Origin: HXMU1420-2 sp017643305
Lineage (GTDB): Bacteria > Pseudomonadota > Alphaproteobacteria > Rhodobacterales > Rhodobacteraceae
Reading direction: 5' to 3'
Assembly: GCA_965217135.1 (NCBI GenBank)
Contig: OZ244249.1
Span: 3,472,001 to 3,536,000 of the forward strand
Length of the DNA: 64,000 nucleotides
How positions within the stretch are numbered: position 1 is the first letter of the stretch; each line of letters begins with the position of its first letter. The position numbers were made by a program, and so were the translations under genes. Below, piece after piece: positions 1 through 8,206 of this stretch. Below the pieces are notes generated by a model. The model ran no database searches, was not told the origin of the DNA, and saw only the letters and a program-made list of their open reading frames with translations.

Positions 1-1929
1 ATCCACCAGGCTTTCCCGCAACAGCAGCACATCCGCCGCATTCCGCGACGCGTCCAGCGCCGAGCTGGGCGCGATGGAGGCATCCGCCGCCGCCAAGGCC
101 GCAGTGTCATTCAGGCCGTCACCGACCATGGCCACATGGCCTTGATATGCGGCGATCCGGTCATGTTTTTCTTCCCCGGTTACCCCGGAAATGGCCGCAT
201 CCAGATCCAGTTGCGATGTAACCGCCTGTACCGGCGCGTCAGTATCACCAGACAGGAGGTCTATGGCATAGCCGCGCGACCGCAAGGTCGATACCGCATC
301 CGCCGCGCCGGGGCGCAAGCGTTCATACTGGCCCAGGTGGATGATCTTGGAACCGATCTGCACACCCAGCCCCTCGCCCTCCGAACCGACCCAGTCACCG
401 CGGCCCAGACGCACGATCTGGCCGTCAAACCGCCCCTCCATCCCACAACCGGACACTTCGTTGAGCGCATCGATGGTTGCGGGCTGCACCCCATCCAGCC
501 GCGCAGCCAGGGCGCGGGAAATCGGGTGGTTCGACTGCTGCGCCAAGGCCAGCGCCACAGATTTCTCCACCGTGCCAAAGCCGGGAGTTTCATACCCGAC
601 CTCCGGAATGGTCAGCGTACCGGTCTTGTCAAAAATCACGTGATCGACCATGGCCAGCCGTTCCAGCGCCGTGCCAGATTTTACCAGAAAGCCCAGTGAA
701 AACAGTTTGCCGATTGCAGCGGTGGACACGGCCGGAACTGCAAGACCAAGCGCACAGGGGCAAGTGATAATGAGAACGGCAATCGCCACGTTCAGCGCAT
801 GGCGCGCGTCGCCCGTGCCGATGAACCAACCTATAAAGGCGAAGAGCGCCAGCAGATGCACCACGGGCGCATAAATCTGCGCCGCACGATCAGCCAGCCC
901 GGTATAGCTATTGCGCGCGTTTTCTGCCTGTTCGACCAGACGCGCGACCCGTCGCAACGATGTATCTTCGCCCACCGCCGTGCTGCGCAGAGTAAAGGGC
1001 GCGCCTACGTTGATTTCGCCCGCGCGCACGTCACGGCCGGTTTCTGTTTCCACCGGATGGCTTTCCCCGGTCAGAAAGGAACGGTCGGTCAGTGCGGTGG
1101 CGCTGAGCAATACGCCATCCACAGGCACGCGTGTTCCGGTAGGCACCAGAACCTCATCTCCAACGCCCAGCTCGCTGAGCGGTACGGTCTTGGCACGGCC
1201 ATCCACCAGTTTCTGAGCGGCATGCACCTCCAGCGCCGACAATTCCTTGGCCGCGGACCGCGCGGCGGCGCGGGTGCGATAATCGAGGAACCGACCGATC
1301 AACAGGAAGAAGGTCAGCGACAAAGCTGCGTCGAAATAGACATGCTCCCCGCCATAAAGCGCTTCGTAAAGCGACATGCAGGCGGCCAGGATGATGGCAA
1401 GCGAAATGGGCACATCCATGTTCAGCCGATGCACGCGCAAGGCACTCCAGGCGCTGCGGAAAAACGGTTGCCCTGAATAAGCTACCACGGGCAGAGCAAT
1501 GGCCGCCGAAATCAGGTGGAAAAAGTCCCGCGTAATGCCCGGTGCCCCGGACCAGACAGCCACAGACAGCAGCATGACGTTCATCATCGCGAACCCGGCC
1601 ACGCCCATACGCAACGCCAGATCACGCCCTACTGGATCGCTGGCCTGTTCGACCAACGCCGTATCCAGCGGATGCGCTTCGTAGCCGACATGGGCCAGCG
1701 CCTCAACCAGCGCGTCGGGCGGCAGGTGAGAATTGGCCGAGACCCGTTTCAGGGTCAGGTTCACCCGCGCCTCTTCCACGCCTGGCAGGGCATTCAACGC
1801 ACGTTCCACGGTGCCAATACAGGCCGCGCAATGCAGCCCGGGCACGGATAACATCACCTTCGGCTCCTTCGTGGCCGCAACGTTCAACGCCGCCGGGGCG
1901 GCGGAACAAGCTGCGCAAGCGGCAGTCAC
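1..1929 (-). CDS. ccoI: Cation-transporting P-type ATPase CcoI/FixI, 3' end outside window
   Basis: This is a copper-exporting-type P1B ATPase of the inner membrane that supplies copper for the CuB site of cbb3 oxidase. The 643 visible codons run past the left edge, so the C-terminal part with the last membrane helices is missing. A heavy-metal-associated domain with a CAAC metal site lies in the first 50 residues, followed by membrane helices. I also see the TGES phosphatase motif, the CPC motif in a membrane segment, the DKTGT phosphorylation site and GDGLND. The start is a GTG whose GTGA overlaps the stop of ccoH. It is the last visible gene of the ccoNOQPGHI run. ccoS would be expected just outside the window. 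Confidence 0.93.
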   Translation of the reverse strand, partial: MTAACAACSAAPAALNVAATKEPKVMLSVPGLHCAACIGTVERALNALPGVEEARVNLTLKRVSANSHLPPDALVEALAHVGYEAHPLDTALVEQASDPVGRDLALRMGVAGFAMMNVMLLSVAVWSGAPGITRDFFHLISAAIALPVVAYSGQPFFRSAWSALRVHRLNMDVPISLAIILAACMSLYEALYGGEHVYFDAALSLTFFLLIGRFLDYRTRAAARSAAKELSALEVHAAQKLVDGRAKTVPLSELGVGDEVLVPTGTRVPVDGVLLSATALTDRSFLTGESHPVETETGRDVRAGEINVGAPFTLRSTAVGEDTSLRRVARLVEQAENARNSYTGLADRAAQIYAPVVHLLALFAFIGWFIGTGDARHALNVAIAVLIITCPCALGLAVPAVSTAAIGKLFSLGFLVKSGTALERLAMVDHVIFDKTGTLTIPEVGYETPGFGTVEKSVALALAQQSNHPISRALAARLDGVQPATIDALNEVSGCGMEGRFDGQIVRLGRGDWVGSEGEGLGVQIGSKIIHLGQYERLRPGAADAVSTLRSRGYAIDLLSGDTDAPVQAVTSQLDLDAAISGVTGEEKHDRIAAYQGHVAMVGDGLNDTAALAAADASIAPSSALDASRNAADVLLLRESLVD

Positions 1930-2375
1930 CGGACCACCGTCACAACGATGCGCTGCTGGAACAGAGTGCCGTCTTCGGCCCGCGCCTTGAGGCGCAGGTT
2001 CCAGTTGCCGGCATCTGCCTGCACTGGGGCAACAAAGGCCTCTCCATCAAATCTGAACTCCGGCGACTGGTCATTGTTGTCATGTGTCGCCCGACCAAAG
2101 ATGGCCGTTTCAATAACCGGCTGCACAGGCACATCACCCTTCAGGAAGGCCAGCCGCAGCTGCCCGTCTTCCACCTGCGCAGACGCATGCCAGCCTAATG
2201 CGATCTGATCACGCCGTTCCTGATCGAAGCTTTGGCTGGCGACGTAGGAGTTCTTTACCTCCAGCCCCGGAAAGGTTCGCACGGCCTGGAACGCCAGCGT
2301 CAGGTTCACCGCGATGATCACGCCAAATGCCAGAGCAAACCCAGTGAACACATGCCATCCCTTAATTTCAGCCAT
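1926..2375 (-). CDS. ccoH: cbb3 oxidase assembly protein CcoH/FixH
   Basis: A 149-residue membrane-anchored FixH-family protein needed for assembly or stability of cbb3 cytochrome oxidase. It begins MAEIKGWHVFTGF, has one N-terminal hydrophobic helix (about residues 8-30) and then a periplasmic beta-rich domain. I chose the ATG one base after the ccoG stop, because the longer frame would run back into ccoG. The gene ends in a 4-base overlap with ccoI. FixH members of this size in other alphaproteobacteria have the same single-anchor layout. No cofactor motif is visible. Confidence 0.88.
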   Translation of the reverse strand: MAEIKGWHVFTGFALAFGVIIAVNLTLAFQAVRTFPGLEVKNSYVASQSFDQERRDQIALGWHASAQVEDGQLRLAFLKGDVPVQPVIETAIFGRATHDNNDQSPEFRFDGEAFVAPVQADAGNWNLRLKARAEDGTLFQQRIVVTVVR

Positions 2376-2376
2376 A

Positions 2377-3798
2377 TCAGTTCGCCTTTCCATTGAACGT
2401 GGTATCCTGATACGCGCGTTCACTGTTGACAATATCTGTCACCCAGAACCGCATGTCCGAACGCCCTGCCCGCGCCGGGTCCGAGCTGGGTGGCACGGTC
2501 ACGTAGACACGTACCAAACGGGTTTGGTTGGCGCGGACATTGACCAGCGACCCGCCGACCCCTTCCAGCCGGATTTCGTAATCCGGGTGCCCATTTGCCG
2601 CCAGTTCGAACAGGCGGTCTTCGCTATGTTTGTTCTTCAGCCGGATGTCATAGGTGTTGCGGATCGACCAGTCAGACAATGTCACAAATGTCGGGTTGCG
2701 CACTGGTGACACCGTCATGTCGATATCGGGCCGGATGAACAGCGCGAACACCATCGCCAGTCCAAAAATCGACCATAGCGCCGTATAGAGAATGGTGCGC
2801 AGCCGGAAGATGTGTTTCCAGGTCGGCTTGCCTTTCTGCCCGGCGCGCTCCAGCGGTTCATCGCTGAGCGCGATGTAATCGATCAAACCGCGCGGCTTGC
2901 CGATCTTGGTCATGACATCATCGCACGCATCGATACACAGCGCACAGGTGATGCATTCCATTTGCTGGCCATTGCGGATGTCGATACCCACAGGGCAAAC
3001 ATTGACGCAGGCGTTGCAGTCAATGCAATCGCCCAGTTCTTCTGCCCCGGCCTTTTTGCGGTGCTTGCCGCGCGGTTCACCACGCCATTCCCGATAGGCC
3101 ACGGTCAGCGTGTCATTGTCCATCATCGCAGCCTGTATACGGGGCCAGGGGCACATGTAGATGCAAACTTGCTCGCGCATGAAACCGCCAAAGATAAAGG
3201 TCGTCGCGGTGAGGATGAAAATCGTGGAATAGGCCACCGGGGCCGCATTCATCGTGATCAGATCACGCGCCAGCGTCGGGGCATCAGCGAAATAGAATAC
3301 CCAAGCCCCGCCAGTGGCCAGACCGATCAAAAGCCAGACCACCCATTTGGTAACCCGCAGCCGTAATTTGCGGAGCGACCATTTTTCATTCCACAGCCGA
3401 ACGCGTGCATTTCGGTCGCCTTCAATCCAGCGCTCTACGAGTATATACAGGTCGGTCCAAACCGTTTGCGGGCAGGCATATCCGCACCACACCCGGCCCA
3501 ATGCCGATGTGAACAGGAAGAGACCGAACCCGGCCATGATGAGCAGGCCCGCAACAAAATAGAATTCGTGCGGCCATATCTCGATCCAGAAGAAATAAAA
3601 GCGCCGCCCTGCAAGGTCTACCAGCACCGCCTGATCGGGCAGCTTGGGGCCACGGTCCCAGCGGATCCACGGCGTCAGGTAGTAGATCGCCAGCGTCACG
3701 CCCATGATCCACCACTTCAGGGTGCGAAAGGGGCCTTTGACCCGGCGCGGGAAAACCGGTTCGCGTGCAACATAGAGGGGTTCGGAGGTCTCAGACAT
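2377..3798 (-). CDS. ccoG: cbb3 oxidase accessory ferredoxin-type protein CcoG/RdxB
   Basis: A 473-aa membrane protein of the CcoG/FixG/RdxA family, linked to copper reduction during cbb3 oxidase maturation. Several membrane helices lie in the first half, with a conserved cysteine pair in the segment GYACPQTVWTD. The middle carries two ferredoxin-like [4Fe-4S] motifs, CIDCNACVNVCP and CITCALCIDACD. The C-terminal part is an IG-like periplasmic domain. The gene starts 94 bp after the ccoP stop and abuts ccoH with one base between stop and start, consistent with one transcript. Confidence 0.93.
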   Translation of the reverse strand: MSETSEPLYVAREPVFPRRVKGPFRTLKWWIMGVTLAIYYLTPWIRWDRGPKLPDQAVLVDLAGRRFYFFWIEIWPHEFYFVAGLLIMAGFGLFLFTSALGRVWCGYACPQTVWTDLYILVERWIEGDRNARVRLWNEKWSLRKLRLRVTKWVVWLLIGLATGGAWVFYFADAPTLARDLITMNAAPVAYSTIFILTATTFIFGGFMREQVCIYMCPWPRIQAAMMDNDTLTVAYREWRGEPRGKHRKKAGAEELGDCIDCNACVNVCPVGIDIRNGQQMECITCALCIDACDDVMTKIGKPRGLIDYIALSDEPLERAGQKGKPTWKHIFRLRTILYTALWSIFGLAMVFALFIRPDIDMTVSPVRNPTFVTLSDWSIRNTYDIRLKNKHSEDRLFELAANGHPDYEIRLEGVGGSLVNVRANQTRLVRVYVTVPPSSDPARAGRSDMRFWVTDIVNSERAYQDTTFNGKAN

Positions 3799-3892
3799 AT
3801 ATAACCGCTCAGAATTCGAATGATAATTTTTACATCGAAGCGACCGAGGGCGCGCCGGTCGCCACAGGCCGCGCGCCCCCGATCAACCCGTA

Positions 3893-4744
3893 CTATTCAC
3901 CTCCTCCGAGCGAATGCACGTACACAGCGACGGATCTGACGTCTTGTTCGCTCAGGCGCTGGCCCCAGGCGGGCATCACGCCGAAGCGGGAATACGTAAC
4001 CGTTTCTGTGATGGTCTCGGTGTCGCCACCATAGAGCCAGATGGCATCCGCGAGGTTCGGTGCCCCCTGTTCGCGGTCACCGGTACCGTCTTCGCCATGA
4101 CAGCCGGCACAATTGTCAGAGTACAGCTCTGCCCCGGCCCCATCAGTGGCACCGCTGGACAGACCTTCAACATATGCGACAATGGAAGTGATTTCCTCAG
4201 GTTCGAGGATTTCACCAAACGCCGGCATTTGGGACCAGCGCGCGTCGTCATCGGTATCATTCCGGATCCCGTGGCGCACCGAATAGACGATGTCTTCAAG
4301 CGATCCACCCCAGAGCCAAGCATTGTCCAGCAGATTGGGATAGCCCTTGGCCCCAGCGGCACCAGACCCATGGCACTGGCTGCAATGTGCGCGGAACACG
4401 GCGCCGCCGCGGGCCACTGCGTAGCGATGCAGGTCGCCACCGGGAGCCAGAGCCATGAGGTCTGCCGCAACCAGATCCGCCACCAGCGGGGCGTTCTTGG
4501 CTTCATGCGCCTTGATATCTGCAGCAACCTCGGCCCGGGTGGAATAACCCAGAACCCCAGCCGTTGCGCTGGAGACCAGCGGCCATGCCGGGTAGGCGAT
4601 GGTATAGATCACGCCCCAGACGATGGTGATGTAGAAAGTCCAGAGCCACCAGCGGGGCAACGGGGTGTTCAGTTCCTCGATCCCGTCATAGCTGTGGCCA
4701 GTGGTGTGTTGGCCTGTCGCCTCGTCCAACCGTTTCTCAGCCAT
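3893..4744 (-). CDS. ccoP: cbb3-type cytochrome c oxidase subunit III, dihaem
   Basis: A 283-aa dihaem cytochrome c subunit that delivers electrons to CcoO and CcoN. After a short cytoplasmic tail there is one membrane helix (about residues 33-55) and two periplasmic cytochrome c domains. The haem-binding motifs are CSQCH (residues 121-125) and CAGCH (about residue 210). The chosen ATG (MAEKRLDEATG) lies inside the end of ccoQ, giving an 8-base overlap. Upstream codons in this frame would cover all of ccoQ and are unlikely to be used. Length and motif spacing match Rhodobacter CcoP. Confidence 0.95.
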   Translation of the reverse strand: MAEKRLDEATGQHTTGHSYDGIEELNTPLPRWWLWTFYITIVWGVIYTIAYPAWPLVSSATAGVLGYSTRAEVAADIKAHEAKNAPLVADLVAADLMALAPGGDLHRYAVARGGAVFRAHCSQCHGSGAAGAKGYPNLLDNAWLWGGSLEDIVYSVRHGIRNDTDDDARWSQMPAFGEILEPEEITSIVAYVEGLSSGATDGAGAELYSDNCAGCHGEDGTGDREQGAPNLADAIWLYGGDTETITETVTYSRFGVMPAWGQRLSEQDVRSVAVYVHSLGGGE

Positions 4745-4955
4745 TGTTCGGCTCCTTGTCATACGCGGCATCATCCGGGCGGGCTTCGCCGCTTTGGGGC
4801 GCCACATCGTTTCTGAAGGGGATGCCGGCCGCATCTTCCCGCGCGCGGCGCTGTCCGGGCCAGAAGGCCCAGACACCTGCACCGATGAAGAACGCGAACA
4901 TCGCAAGCAGCACCCAGCTGTCGGCGATTTCACGCAGTAGAGAGTAGGTATCCAT
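4737..4955 (-). CDS. ccoQ: cbb3-type oxidase small subunit CcoQ
   Basis: A 72-aa single-helix subunit that stabilises the cbb3 complex and, in Rhodobacter, affects its response to oxygen. The hydrophobic segment (about residues 14-34) is followed by a charged tail with the AFWPGQRRAREDAA stretch that is common in this family. It sits between ccoO and ccoP as expected and overlaps ccoP by 8 bases, which suggests coupled translation. Confidence 0.9.
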   Translation of the reverse strand: MDTYSLLREIADSWVLLAMFAFFIGAGVWAFWPGQRRAREDAAGIPFRNDVAPQSGEARPDDAAYDKEPNNG

Positions 4956-4966
4956 CCTGCCCTCCC

Positions 4967-5692
4967 TCAGCGGCTTTCGGCCGGAACGAAGGTGGAGAAG
5001 TCCACCATCGTGCCAAGCACCTGCAAATACGCGATCAGCGCGTCCATCTCGGTCAACTGGGGCTGACCGTCGAAGTTGCTGACCACGGCGCCAGGATAGC
5101 GTTCCAGCATCTCTTCATAGTCACCGTCCGGATCAGCCTGGACCTTGAAGTCGGTATACGCCACCTCGATCTGTGCATCGGTATACGGCACGCCCACGAA
5201 CCGATGCGTGCGCATCAGGTCCTGAATATGTGCCCCGTCAATCTGGGCATCCATCAGGAATGCGTATTTGGGCATGACGCTTTCCGGCACAACGCTTTGC
5301 GGGTCGATCAGGTGATCCACGTGCCAGGCGTCCGAATAGCGGCCGCCCACCCGAGCCAGATCAGGCCCGGTTCGTTTGGATCCCCATTGGAACGGGTGAT
5401 CGTACATCGATTCCGCGGCCAGCGAATAGTGACCATAGCGCTCGAACTCATCCCGCATAGGGCGGATCATCTGGCTGTGGCACACATAGCACCCTTCGCG
5501 GATGTAGATGTCCCGTCCGGCCAGTTCGAGCGGGGAATAGGGGCGAACACCCTCTACTTCCTCGATCGTGTTTTCCAGCCAGAACAGCGGTGCGATCTCG
5601 ACAATACCCCCAACGGTCACCACCAGCAAAGAGGCGGTAAACAGCAAGGTCGGACTCTTTTCGAGAACTTCATGTTTATCGAACAAAGCCAT
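4967..5692 (-). CDS. ccoO: cbb3-type cytochrome c oxidase subunit II, monohaem
   Basis: A 241-aa monohaem cytochrome c subunit of cbb3 oxidase. It has one N-terminal membrane helix (about residues 14-38) and a periplasmic domain with the haem motif GCYVCHSQM (Cys68, Cys71, His72). The chosen start MALFDKHEVLEK lies 4 bases after the ccoN stop. A longer frame exists upstream but would overlap ccoN. The gene order N-O-Q-P is the standard one. Confidence 0.95.
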   Translation of the reverse strand: MALFDKHEVLEKSPTLLFTASLLVVTVGGIVEIAPLFWLENTIEEVEGVRPYSPLELAGRDIYIREGCYVCHSQMIRPMRDEFERYGHYSLAAESMYDHPFQWGSKRTGPDLARVGGRYSDAWHVDHLIDPQSVVPESVMPKYAFLMDAQIDGAHIQDLMRTHRFVGVPYTDAQIEVAYTDFKVQADPDGDYEEMLERYPGAVVSNFDGQPQLTEMDALIAYLQVLGTMVDFSTFVPAESR

Positions 5693-5696
5693 GATC

Positions 5697-7301
5697 TTAC
5701 TCCGCAGGTGTGATTTGCGAGACGGGCTGCACGTAGGGCTGTGCACCGCGAATGGTTCGCCACATGTTCCAGCACATGATCAGCGCACCAGCGAGGTAGA
5801 GCACCCCACCGAGACCCCGCACCACGTACATTGGGAACTTGGCGCTGACGGTTTCGGCAAAGCTGTTCACCAGGAAGCCCTGGTCATCGACTTCGCGCCA
5901 CATCAGGCCTTCCATGATACCAGTGACCCACATCGAGCTCGCGTAGAGAACGATGCCGATCGTTGCCAGCCAGAAGTGCCAGTTGATCGCAGCCATCGAT
6001 GCCATGTGCTTCTTGCCCCACAGTTTCGGTGTGAGGAAGTAGAGCGCGGCAAAGGTGATCATGCCATTCCAACCAAGCGCACCGGAATGCACGTGACCAA
6101 TGGTCCAGTCGGTATAGTGGCTGAGCGAGTTCACGGCCCGGATCGACATCATCGGACCTTCGAAGGTCGACATGCCATAGAAGGCCAGAGAAATCACAAA
6201 CATCCGCATGATCGGATCGGTCCGCAGCTTGTCCCATGCGCCTTGCAGGGTCATCAGACCGTTAATCATGCCACCCCAGCTGGGCATCCAGAGGATGACT
6301 GAGAAAACCATGCCGAGCGTGGATGCCCAATCGGGGAGAGCTGTGTAGTGCAGATGGTGCGGTCCGGCCCAGATATACAGGAAGATCAGCGCCCAAAAAT
6401 GCACGATAGACAGACGGTAGGAATATACCGGACGGCCCGCCTGTTTCGGCACGAAGTAGTACATCATGCCCAGGAACCCGGCCGTCAGGAAGAAGCCCAC
6501 AGCGTTATGGCCATACCACCACTGTGTCATGGCATCCTGAACACCGGCAAAAACCTGTACCGATTTGGAGCCCCAGAAGCTGACTGGGATCGACAGGTTG
6601 TTGACCACGTGCAGCATGGCGACAGTGATGATGAAGCTGAGAAGAAACCAGTTCGCGACATAGATATGCTTTTCCTTGCGGGTAAAAATCGTTCCGAGGA
6701 ACACCACAAGGAAGGCCACCCAAACGATGGTCAGCCAGATATCAACATACCATTCCGGTTCGGCGTATTCCTTGGACTGGGTCGCTCCCAGCAGGTAGCC
6801 GGTTGCCGCCAGCACAATGAACAGCTGATAGCCCCAGAATACGAACCAGGCGAGATTACCGCCCCACAGCCGCACACCCGAGGTGCGCTGCACAATGTAG
6901 AACGACGACATCAGCAGCGCATTGCCCCCAAACGCAAAAATCACCGCGCTGGTATGCAGCGGGCGTAGGCGTCCGAAGTTGGCAAAGGGCTGGGCCCAGT
7001 CGAAGTTGAGACCCGGGAAAGCGAGCTGGAAGGCAATGAATGTACCAACAAGAAACCCGACAACACCCCAAAAGGCCGTCGCAATCGCACCCGCGCGCAC
7101 GACGCTGTCGAAATACCCCGTAACGGGATCTGCGGGTGTGTTTGGTTCCCCTGTGTTCCGCAGGGTCCAGATAAAGAGCCCGAAGGCTACTACCATGATA
7201 AGAAGCGCGTGAACCTGATAAGCCAGGTCACGCGCGTAATTGGCGCCCATCGCGGCCACTAGTAACACGACCGCCAATAAGATCAGTTTGATGATGTTCA
7301 T
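5697..7301 (-). CDS. ccoN: cbb3-type cytochrome c oxidase subunit I
   Basis: The catalytic haem-copper subunit of the high-affinity oxidase, with about twelve membrane helices. Conserved metal-ligand regions are visible: YGHNAVGFF with a CuB histidine, GPHHLHY with the CuB His pair, and HVHSGALGWNG with haem ligands. The ATG at 7301 (MNIIKLILL) gives 534 aa, the usual size. An in-frame ATG at 7346 would add 15 polar residues and is less likely. The FNR-type box at 7380-7393 lies about 80 bp upstream, so induction by FnrL at low oxygen is expected. Confidence 0.95.
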   Translation of the reverse strand: MNIIKLILLAVVLLVAAMGANYARDLAYQVHALLIMVVAFGLFIWTLRNTGEPNTPADPVTGYFDSVVRAGAIATAFWGVVGFLVGTFIAFQLAFPGLNFDWAQPFANFGRLRPLHTSAVIFAFGGNALLMSSFYIVQRTSGVRLWGGNLAWFVFWGYQLFIVLAATGYLLGATQSKEYAEPEWYVDIWLTIVWVAFLVVFLGTIFTRKEKHIYVANWFLLSFIITVAMLHVVNNLSIPVSFWGSKSVQVFAGVQDAMTQWWYGHNAVGFFLTAGFLGMMYYFVPKQAGRPVYSYRLSIVHFWALIFLYIWAGPHHLHYTALPDWASTLGMVFSVILWMPSWGGMINGLMTLQGAWDKLRTDPIMRMFVISLAFYGMSTFEGPMMSIRAVNSLSHYTDWTIGHVHSGALGWNGMITFAALYFLTPKLWGKKHMASMAAINWHFWLATIGIVLYASSMWVTGIMEGLMWREVDDQGFLVNSFAETVSAKFPMYVVRGLGGVLYLAGALIMCWNMWRTIRGAQPYVQPVSQITPAE

Positions 7302-7379
7302 CCCAAGCTTCCGTTTCCATTCCTGCTTGAAGTCGCAGGTTTCCAAAGCCGGTTTTAGGCAGCACCTTCAGCCAGCACA

Positions 7380-7393
7380 TTGATCTGGGTCAA
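7380..7393. promoter_or_regulatory. FNR-type box upstream of ccoN
   Basis: TTGATCTGGGTCAA fits the FNR/Anr consensus TTGAT-N4-ATCAA with one mismatch in the second arm. It lies 79 bp before the ccoN start and 22 bp after the fnrL stop, so it most likely controls ccoNOQP. Confidence 0.8.
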
Positions 7394-7414
7394 CTTTTCC
7401 AAACCGTCTCCGGA

Positions 7415-8143
7415 TCAGATGATCAGACCACCATCCGCGTCATCGCCAGTGGCTTCCTGCAGGGCAGCCATATCCATCACCTTGAAGTGACGCCGATCAA
7501 CAAATTCGATCACGCCATCCTTGCGCAAGGCGGTCAACTGACGGCTTACAGTTTCCAGCGTGAGCCCGAGGAAATTGGCAATCTCGTCCCGTGTCAGGGG
7601 CAAGGAGAGGTTGGAAATCTTGGTATCCTGAACGCGCGACCGGCGCACGACCATTTCGAGAAAGGTTGCGATCTTTTCACGCGCGGTCTTGCGACCCAAC
7701 AGCACCATCCAGTCGCGTGCTGCATCCAGTTCATCCAGCGCCATTTCCATCAGGCGCTGGGTCAGATGTGGCGTTTCGACCACCAGTCGTTCGAACGGTT
7801 TCCGATCGAAACAACACAAAGTCACATCTGTCACCGCAACCACATCGAAAATGGCTTCTTCGCGACCGGGCCGCCCGATGAAATCCGAAGGCAGCAACAA
7901 GCCAACAACTTGCGTGCGCCCGTCTTCCAGCGTCTTGGTCAGTGTGGCGATGCCTTTCACAACCGAAGACACGAACTGCGATTCGTCGCCGCGCCACTGG
8001 ATCGTCTCGCCAGCAGCAAAACTGCGGTACACTTTGATCTTTTCCAGATGCTGAAGTTCGGAGTCACTACAGGTCGAACACACCGCACGGTGTCGGATCG
8101 GGCACTCGCTGCACTTGATGCGTTCGACTATCTGAAGGTTCAT
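7415..8143 (-). CDS. fnrL: Oxygen-sensing regulator FnrL (Crp/Fnr family)
   Basis: A 242-aa transcription factor that uses an oxygen-labile [4Fe-4S] cluster to switch on microaerobic and anaerobic genes. The N-terminus carries cysteines at 11, 14, 22 and 25 (CSECPIRHRAVCSTC), as in FnrL of Rhodobacter, with a further CC pair in the cyclic-nucleotide-like domain. The C-terminal helix-turn-helix contains LTRDEIANFLGLTLETVSRQL, cut here to its core TLETVSR, which reads FNR half-sites. The chosen ATG follows family length; the frame is open far upstream into hemN. An FNR box lies 16 bp upstream, so autoregulation is likely. Confidence 0.95.
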   Translation of the reverse strand: MNLQIVERIKCSECPIRHRAVCSTCSDSELQHLEKIKVYRSFAAGETIQWRGDESQFVSSVVKGIATLTKTLEDGRTQVVGLLLPSDFIGRPGREEAIFDVVAVTDVTLCCFDRKPFERLVVETPHLTQRLMEMALDELDAARDWMVLLGRKTAREKIATFLEMVVRRSRVQDTKISNLSLPLTRDEIANFLGLTLETVSRQLTALRKDGVIEFVDRRHFKVMDMAALQEATGDDADGGLII

Positions 8144-8158
8144 TATTCCCGCACTGTG

Positions 8159-8172
8159 TTGATCTGGATCAA
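8159..8172. promoter_or_regulatory. Perfect FNR-type box between fnrL and hemN
   Basis: TTGATCTGGATCAA is a full match to TTGAT-N4-ATCAA. It sits 34 bp before the hemN start and 15 bp before the divergent fnrL start. It could therefore act on both genes: activation of hemN and autoregulation of fnrL. Confidence 0.88.
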
Positions 8173-8206
8173 GGTTCAAGGCCAATAGCCCGGCTACGTT
8201 CCGACG

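Noticed and set aside
3914..4816. A 300-codon open frame on the plus strand opposite ccoP
   Set aside because: It is antisense to a well-supported dihaem subunit, has no family resemblance and no ribosome site. The other long plus-strand frames opposite the cco, murA and hisD genes were left out for the same reason.
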